From the NCBI RefSeq assembly GCF_008271695.1, contig NZ_VKKY01000002.1:744001-808000 (forward strand): 64,000 nucleotides of DNA, read 5' to 3'. Origin of the DNA: Rufibacter hautae. GTDB taxonomy: Bacteria > Bacteroidota > Bacteroidia > Cytophagales > Hymenobacteraceae. The position numbers were made by a program, and so were the translations under genes. Of this stretch, positions 61,990 through 64,000 are shown in pieces. Under the pieces are notes generated by a model. It saw only the letters and a list, made by a program, of their open reading frames with translations. It was not told where the DNA came from and did no database searches. Numbering within the stretch: the stretch's first letter is position 1; each line of letters starts with the position of its first letter.

Positions 61990-62025
61990 GTTTAGCGGCT
62001 GTTTTCGCGAAAGTGGGCCAGAAAC
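61990..62025. repeat. 36-bp dispersed palindrome, copy 20
   Basis: Begins GTTTAGCGGCTG and ends GGCCAGAAAC, with GTTTTCGCGAAAG at the centre. It lies 103 bp before dnaE. Confidence 0.7.
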
Positions 62026-62128
62026 GCATCGGTAGATTTTAAAGGTCTCAAGTTTAGGATGTGTCTTTAATTTAGATAAATATGTTAAGTAATCGTGCGG
62101 GGTGCTACGTGATGAGTGATACCAGAAC

Positions 62129-64000
62129 ATGTTAGCCTTTGTCCATTCTTATTATAGTCTGCGGTACGGGACGCTGTCGGTGGAGGAGTTGGCGGCGGAG
62201 GCGAAGGCGCGGGGGTATGCGGCGCTGGCGTTGACCGATATCAATTCCACCTCAGGAGTGTTTCCCTTTATCAAGGCTTGCCAGGCGCAGGGCCTCCAGC
62301 CGCTTGTGGGCATTGAGTTCCGGCGGGAGCACCAATGGCTGTACACGGGCGTCGCCAGAAACCAGGCGGGCTTTCAGGAGCTGAATGCTTTCCTGAGCCA
62401 CTACCTCTTGCAGCACCAGCCGCTGCCTGAGGTGCCGCCGACTTTCTCACACGCCTTCATCATTTATCCGTTCGCGCGGGCCAGCGCGATGGGAGGGCAG
62501 CTGTCGCTCCGCGAGAATGAGTACGTGGGGGTGGCGCCCGGTGAGGTGAACCAGTTGCTTTTCTCTGAGTTGCGGCGGCAGGGCGCTCCGCTCGTCATGT
62601 ATCCGCTGTTCACCTGCAAAGACGCGGAAGGCGTGGCCCTGCATCGGCACCTACGGGCCATCGACCATAACATCCTGCTGAGTCAGCTGGAGGGGCAGCA
62701 CGGTGTGGCCGGGGAGGAGGCCTGCTTTAAGCCCTGCCCCGATATCCTGAAAGGGTACGCGCAGTTTCCGGAGTTGGTGCAGAATGCCGAGAAGCTGGCG
62801 CGGGAGGCGACGTTTACATTCGATTTTCAGAAAAGGAGAAACAAACTGACCTTCACGGGCACCGACGAGGATGACAGGCTGCTGTTGGAAAAACTGGCCT
62901 GGGACGGCCTCCGGAAGCGCTATGGCGCGCAGCACAAAGTAGCCAAACAACGGGTCGCGCATGAGCTGGCCATCATCCACAAACTGGGTTTCAGCTCCTA
63001 TTTCCTCATCACCTGGGACGTGATCCGGTACTCCATGAGCCGGGGTTTTTACCACGTGGGGCGGGGGAGCGGGGCCAACAGTGTGGTGGCTTATTGCTTG
63101 CATATCACGGATGTTGACCCAATTGAGCTGGACCTTTACTTTGAACGCTTCCTCAACCCCAAGCGCACTTCGCCCCCGGATTTTGACATTGATTACAGCT
63201 GGGATGAACGCGACGAGGTACTGGACTACATCTTCAAGCGGTACGGCAAACAGCACACCGCCTTACTGGGTGCCATGGTCACGTTTCAGCAGAGCTCCAT
63301 CTTGCGGGAACTGGGTAAGGTCTACGGATTACCTAAAACTGAGCTGGATGCGCTGGTGGCCCAGCCGCTGGCTTCTGACAACGCCAACCACATCACCAAG
63401 GAGATTTTCCGGTACGGGCAGATGCTCACTGATTTTCCCAACGTGCGCTCCATCCATGCCGGGGGCGTGCTCATCTCTGAGGAACCTATTTACAGCTACA
63501 CGGCCCTGGATTTGCCGCCCAAAGGCCTGCCCACGGTGCAGTGGGACATGTATGTGGCGGAGAGCATCGGGTTTGAGAAGCTGGACATCCTGAGCCAGCG
63601 GGGCATCGGGCACATCAAGGAGTGCGTGCAGCTGGTGCAGCAGAACCGGGGCATTAAGGTAGACGCGCACGACGTGGCCCGGTTCAAGCAGGACGAGAAA
63701 GTGAAGGAACAGCTCAAGTCTGGTGACACCATCGGGTGCTTTTACATTGAGAGTCCGGCCATGCGGGGGCTTTTGACCAAGCTGCGCTGCGACAATTACC
63801 TATCACTGGTGGCAGCCAGTTCCATCATCCGGCCGGGCGTGGCCAAGAGCGGAATGATGAAGGCCTACATCCACCGGTTCCACCACCCAGACCAGATCCA
63901 GCACATCCACCCGGTGATGGGCGAGCAGCTGGGCGAGACCTACGGCGTGATGGTCTACCAGGAAGACGTGCTTAAGGTCTGCCATCACTTCGCGGGGTTG
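62129..64000 (+). CDS. DNA polymerase III alpha subunit-like, error-prone type (partial)
   Basis: 624 codons are present and the gene continues past the window. The N-terminus is a PHP-like domain (FVHSYYSLRYGTLSVEELA; LALTDINSTSGVFPF), but the first His of the usual His-x-His pair is Phe. The polymerase core is clear: HVGRGSGANSVVAYCLHITDVDP near 310, catalytic acids in PPDFDIDYSWDERD near 350, SIHAGGVLISEE near 445 and ASSIIRPGVAKSGMM near 563. Position after dinB suggests a DnaE2-like translesion role rather than the main replicase. Confidence 0.88.
   Translation, partial: MLAFVHSYYSLRYGTLSVEELAAEAKARGYAALALTDINSTSGVFPFIKACQAQGLQPLVGIEFRREHQWLYTGVARNQAGFQELNAFLSHYLLQHQPLPEVPPTFSHAFIIYPFARASAMGGQLSLRENEYVGVAPGEVNQLLFSELRRQGAPLVMYPLFTCKDAEGVALHRHLRAIDHNILLSQLEGQHGVAGEEACFKPCPDILKGYAQFPELVQNAEKLAREATFTFDFQKRRNKLTFTGTDEDDRLLLEKLAWDGLRKRYGAQHKVAKQRVAHELAIIHKLGFSSYFLITWDVIRYSMSRGFYHVGRGSGANSVVAYCLHITDVDPIELDLYFERFLNPKRTSPPDFDIDYSWDERDEVLDYIFKRYGKQHTALLGAMVTFQQSSILRELGKVYGLPKTELDALVAQPLASDNANHITKEIFRYGQMLTDFPNVRSIHAGGVLISEEPIYSYTALDLPPKGLPTVQWDMYVAESIGFEKLDILSQRGIGHIKECVQLVQQNRGIKVDAHDVARFKQDEKVKEQLKSGDTIGCFYIESPAMRGLLTKLRCDNYLSLVAASSIIRPGVAKSGMMKAYIHRFHHPDQIQHIHPVMGEQLGETYGVMVYQEDVLKVCHHFAGL

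Larger units (their letters stand above)
61392..62128. other. Repeat-filled gap between dinB and dnaE, 737 bp
   Basis: No gene. It begins with degenerate repeats of TAATGTGCT (61393-61449), then a dispersed palindrome, REP cluster 3, a pair of GCGCGAGCT hairpins, and another palindrome shortly before dnaE. Confidence 0.7.

Noticed and set aside
2414-62025. CRISPR repeats, because the dispersed element is 36 bp and has GTTT...AAAC ends
   Set aside because: Copies are single, kilobases apart, variable in sequence and without regular spacers or cas genes.
51334-62128. Insertion sequence or transposon explaining the repeat-rich regions
   Set aside because: No transposase gene, target-site duplication or terminal repeat of an IS was found; the elements look like non-autonomous REP-type repeats.

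Overview
The window looks like chromosomal DNA of a Bacteroidota bacterium, most likely Cytophagales/Hymenobacteraceae (Rufibacter- or Pontibacter-like). This rests on the gene families: DUF4296 lipoprotein, Bat-type VWA/DUF58 proteins, DUF1573, a CYP152-type P450, lipoproteins with an acidic stretch after the cysteine, the near absence of Shine-Dalgarno sequences, and roughly 50% GC. The genus is an inference. There are no rRNA or tRNA genes, no CRISPR array, no complete insertion sequence and no prophage.

Layout. 0-6.7 kb: a RecD-like helicase, a DUF1573 protein, then a minus-strand block of DUF423, YggS and a Bat-like group (VWA, membrane protein, DUF58). 6.1-11 kb: DUF4296 lipoprotein, CsaA-like tRNA-binding protein, an FAD oxidoreductase with a Rieske tail, a DUF922 metalloprotease and a MATE exporter. 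11-16.7 kb: an aminotransferase next to egtD and egtB (ergothioneine), menC, and a sirtuin. 16.8-19.9 kb: topA and sixA. 20-30.7 kb: a chemosensory operon of parA, a 1812-residue soluble poly-HAMP receptor, cheW, cheY, cheB with a degenerate receiver domain, cheA and cheC, with no cheR. 30.9-33.6 kb: a SpeD-SpeE fusion, an agmatinase-family enzyme and a small holin-like membrane protein. 33.8-43.2 kb: recQ, a subtilase lipoprotein, an XRE/S24 LexA-like regulator, pirin, a Zn-dependent phospholipase C-like protein, a Gly-Thr repeat lipoprotein and rmuC. 43.5-51.3 kb: DUF2062, the P450, a membrane protein, an AddB-like nuclease and two tandem phosphatases. 51.3-60.2 kb: a repeat-rich region with two inverted copies of a ~415-bp repeat flanking mqo, three small genes and an AddA-like helicase-nuclease. 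60.2 kb to the end: dinB and a partial error-prone dnaE.

Three signals cut across the annotation. (1) A 36-bp imperfect palindrome, starting GTTT and ending AAAC or AAAT, recurs more than 20 times, almost always between genes and never in an array. (2) The LexA-like XRE/S24 regulator and dinB share a dyad (GCTAA, 4-5 nt, TTAGTA) about 35 bp upstream of their start codons, suggesting an SOS-like regulon with an unusual repressor. (3) The ParA plus soluble poly-HAMP receptor operon looks like a positioned cytoplasmic chemosensory array that works without an adjacent methyltransferase. Composite REP-like hairpin clusters with compensatory base changes also occur at 51.5, 59.7 and 61.6 kb.
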